Assembly (NCBI GenBank): GCA_009775375.1
Contig: VSPO01000140.1
Coordinates: forward strand, 1 to 7,594
Reading direction: 5' to 3'
DNA length: 7,594 nt
Source of the DNA: Muribaculaceae bacterium
GTDB taxonomy: Bacteria > Bacteroidota > Bacteroidia > Bacteroidales > Muribaculaceae
In this document: positions 6,092-7,594 of the stretch, one piece after another
Numbering within the stretch: position 1 is the stretch's first letter
How the letters are laid out: every line of letters begins with the position of its first letter
The notes under the pieces: generated by a model
Seen by the model: the letters and a program-made list of their open reading frames with translations, nothing else
Told to the model about the DNA's origin: nothing
Databases searched by the model: none
Position numbers and translations under genes: made by a program

Positions 6092-7285
6092 TTATTTCTT
6101 GAAAAGTTGAGGGATGAATTCAGTCAGATATATACGCCAGTTTTTCCAGATATGGCCGTCGGGCGATTCCCTATAGGTGTATTTATAGCCGTTCTCATCA
6201 AGCTTTTTGCGATATTCTTTGTTGGCCTCGTAGAGAAAGTCTTTGTCGCCTATGGCTATCCAATAAAGGGCCGGCTTTTTGTCGAACTGAGTTTTGAGCT
6301 TTCCTTCCATGTTGTCGTAGATTGGCGACTTCACTTTTCGGTCGGGCATAATGGCTGCGGAGAAGAGGCCGACGTAGTCGAACATGTCGGGATATTCCTT
6401 TGAGATATGGAGCGAATGGAAACCGCCCATCGAGAGTCCTGCTATCGCGCGGTTTTGTTTTGATGGTATCGTGCGATAATTGGAGTCGATGAATTCCACC
6501 ACCTCCGGGAAATGGGTCTCGAAAGAGCCCTCCATGGTTTTTGGCAATTGTATTGTGGGGGGAGCGAAACCAAGGCTTGACTCTCCCGGGGCGGCCTGAA
6601 GGTCGGCATTGCCGTTGGTCATCACCACGATCATCGGTTCTACTTTTCCTTCGGCAATCATGTTGTCGAGAATCTGGGCAGCGCGTCCGAGTTCAAGCCA
6701 TGCGTTCTCATCGCCTCCCATTCCGTGGAGAAGATAGAATACGGGGTAGCGATTGTCGCCTTTCTCATAGCCGGCGGGAGTGTAGACACTAAGTCGGCGT
6801 TCCATCCCTAACGACGGACTGTGGTACCATACCTTTGAGACCGTGCCATGAGGCACATCCTTTATCTTGAAATAGTCGGCATAGTCGCCGTCGATCAGGA
6901 AGACGTTGGTCACGCTCGCCACGTCGCGCAGCTGGAATACGTTGGAAGGGTCCGTCATTTTCACGCCGTCTACAATGAAAGTGTAGCTATAAAGTTCGGG
7001 AGCAAGCGGGGAGGGAGTGGTAAATTCCCAGACACCGTCGTTCTTTACAAGGTCTGCCACCCCGGGTCCATCAAAATCGCCATAGGGGGTCTTGATTTTC
7101 TGAGTGGGCAGGAAATCCCCTGTCACCTGTACCTTCACTGCATCGGGGGCTTTGAGTCTGAACGTGACTGTCTTGTCGGGGTTGATTTCCGGGGAGACTA
7201 CGGGAGCGCTTCCCCATAATGCCTGTTGTGCGGTTGCCGCAAGCGAACTGATTAACGCCACGGCAAGGATTAGAATTTTTTTCAT
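6092..7285 (-). CDS. Secreted CE1/esterase D-family alpha/beta-hydrolase with N-terminal E-set domain
   Basis: The 397-residue product is a predicted periplasmic carboxylester hydrolase. Residues 1-19 are a signal peptide (basic start, hydrophobic core, ATA before Gln20), with no lipobox cysteine. About 28-135 form an immunoglobulin-like E-set/CBM48-type domain (VTFRLKAPDAVKVQVTGDF, then YSYTFIVDG), common ahead of such esterases. About 150-397 are the catalytic domain: HGMGG (187-191, oxyanion region), nucleophile Ser285 in GLSMGG, probable acid Asp349 in GDKDFLYE, and His378 in PDGHIW. Relatives are feruloyl or acetyl xylan esterases and enterochelin esterase-like proteins, often loosely called 'xylanase Z'. 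The substrate cannot be read from sequence. No glycoside hydrolase, SusC/SusD pair or regulator is nearby, so no polysaccharide locus supports a choice. It runs convergent to nfnAB, and no promoter matching the consensus was found upstream. Confidence 0.88.
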   Translation of the reverse strand: MKKILILAVALISSLAATAQQALWGSAPVVSPEINPDKTVTFRLKAPDAVKVQVTGDFLPTQKIKTPYGDFDGPGVADLVKNDGVWEFTTPSPLAPELYSYTFIVDGVKMTDPSNVFQLRDVASVTNVFLIDGDYADYFKIKDVPHGTVSKVWYHSPSLGMERRLSVYTPAGYEKGDNRYPVFYLLHGMGGDENAWLELGRAAQILDNMIAEGKVEPMIVVMTNGNADLQAAPGESSLGFAPPTIQLPKTMEGSFETHFPEVVEFIDSNYRTIPSKQNRAIAGLSMGGFHSLHISKEYPDMFDYVGLFSAAIMPDRKVKSPIYDNMEGKLKTQFDKKPALYWIAIGDKDFLYEANKEYRKKLDENGYKYTYRESPDGHIWKNWRIYLTEFIPQLFKK

Positions 7286-7457
7286 GAGTCTGAATTATAT
7301 TTGGTTATACCGACATTTTCACACATAAGATTGTCAAGCTTCGAGAGACTTTCCTTATAAGCCAGTGAAGGGAAAGAAGCTCTGGAATCGAAAATCGATG
7401 CAATTTAATGCTTTCATTTGAATTTTGCAATTAAGTTGTCTGAAAATTTTACGATTA
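7286..7457. other. Spacer upstream of the esterase gene, no consensus promoter found
   Basis: This AT-rich stretch should hold the esterase promoter. On the minus strand I find no TAnnTTTG with a TTTG about 20 bases before it. TATGTGTG near 7320-7327 differs at one base from the -7 box but has no -33 partner. The gene may use another sigma factor, or its promoter may diverge from consensus. No reading frame or RNA gene is apparent. Confidence 0.4.
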
Positions 7458-7489
7458 TACAAAATCAGCTCATTCTCACGAACGAGCCG
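7458..7489 (-). terminator. Intrinsic terminator after tRNA-Val
   Basis: On the minus strand, 7489 to 7480 pairs with 7475 to 7466 around a GTGA tetraloop of the GNRA type, followed by ATTTTGT. All ten pairs form in minus-strand RNA, two of them as G-U wobbles. On the plus strand those two become A-C mismatches, which favours the minus orientation. It lies about 40 bases past the tRNA 3' end. The T tract is short, so strength is uncertain. Confidence 0.6.
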
Positions 7490-7527
7490 ATAGCTTCTTA
7501 TGAAAAAAATTTTTTAATTCGGGGAAG

Positions 7528-7594
7528 TGGGCGATTACGGATTCGAACCGCAGACCCTCTGCTTGTAAGGCAGACGCTCTAAACCAGCTGAGCT
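7528..7594 (-). tRNA. tRNA-Val (anticodon UAC), 5' end cut by the window
   Basis: Read on the minus strand, the sequence shows a D arm (GCTC ... GAGC), an anticodon stem TCTGC/GCAGA around the loop CTTACAA (anticodon TAC, valine), a T arm with GGTTCGAATCC, and the 3' acceptor strand ATCGCCC ending in discriminator A at 7528. CCA is not encoded (CTT follows), so it must be added after transcription. About eight bases of the 5' end lie outside the window; they should read GGGCGAT plus one base to complete the acceptor stem. Total length would be about 75 bases. Confidence 0.95.

Noticed and set aside
7296..7303. TATATTTG on the plus strand, matching the -7 box
   Set aside because: No TTTG lies about 20 bases upstream, and it would transcribe away from any plus-strand gene in the window.
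1..7594. CRISPR array, prophage, toxin-antitoxin or defence genes
   Set aside because: No regularly spaced direct repeats and no reading frames with such motifs were seen on either strand.

Overview
The window looks like a chromosomal piece of a Bacteroidales bacterium, with Muribaculaceae-like gut relatives as a guess from gene content and composition. The best taxonomic evidence is the promoter architecture: three sites fit the Bacteroidetes primary-sigma pattern (TTTG, about 20 bases, then TAnnTTTG), and the start codons lack obvious Shine-Dalgarno sequences. The genes are ordinary housekeeping and accessory functions; the unusual material lies between them.

Layout, left to right: (1) Positions 1-87 hold a minus-strand promoter firing out of the left edge, followed by an AT-rich spacer. 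(2) A strong hairpin terminator (237-286) ends a minus-strand potassium-uptake operon. It consists of trkA (RCK regulatory subunit) followed by trkH (channel-like membrane subunit), joined by an ATGA stop/start overlap. (3) A 570-base divergent intergenic region (3118-3687) carries the trkA promoter, the nfn promoter and, filling almost the whole trkA 5' leader, two adjacent inverted-repeat units (3129-3216 and 3223-3398). The larger unit has matching ends and is flanked by a 6-base direct repeat. (4) A plus-strand operon of two overlapping genes encodes an NfnAB/SudBA-type flavin and iron-sulfur NAD(P)H:ferredoxin oxidoreductase. Its large subunit is of the kind often labelled 'glutamate synthase small subunit', but no large glutamate synthase gene is present here. 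(5) A short convergent gap holds a 14-base tandem duplication running into a 27-bp perfect hairpin. (6) A minus-strand secreted alpha/beta-hydrolase esterase of the CE1/esterase D type follows. (7) The right edge holds a minus-strand tRNA-Val(UAC), cut by the window end, with its own terminator.

Functionally, the Trk system imports K+ under nucleotide-sensing control. The Nfn pair would balance NADH, NADPH and reduced ferredoxin in an anaerobe. The esterase probably removes acyl groups from a carbohydrate or related ester in the periplasm. These units look independent. No CRISPR array, transposase gene, prophage or defence system was seen. The most interesting signal is the inverted-repeat array in the trkA leader, which could be a MITE-like insertion, a structured regulatory RNA, or the first turned into the second.
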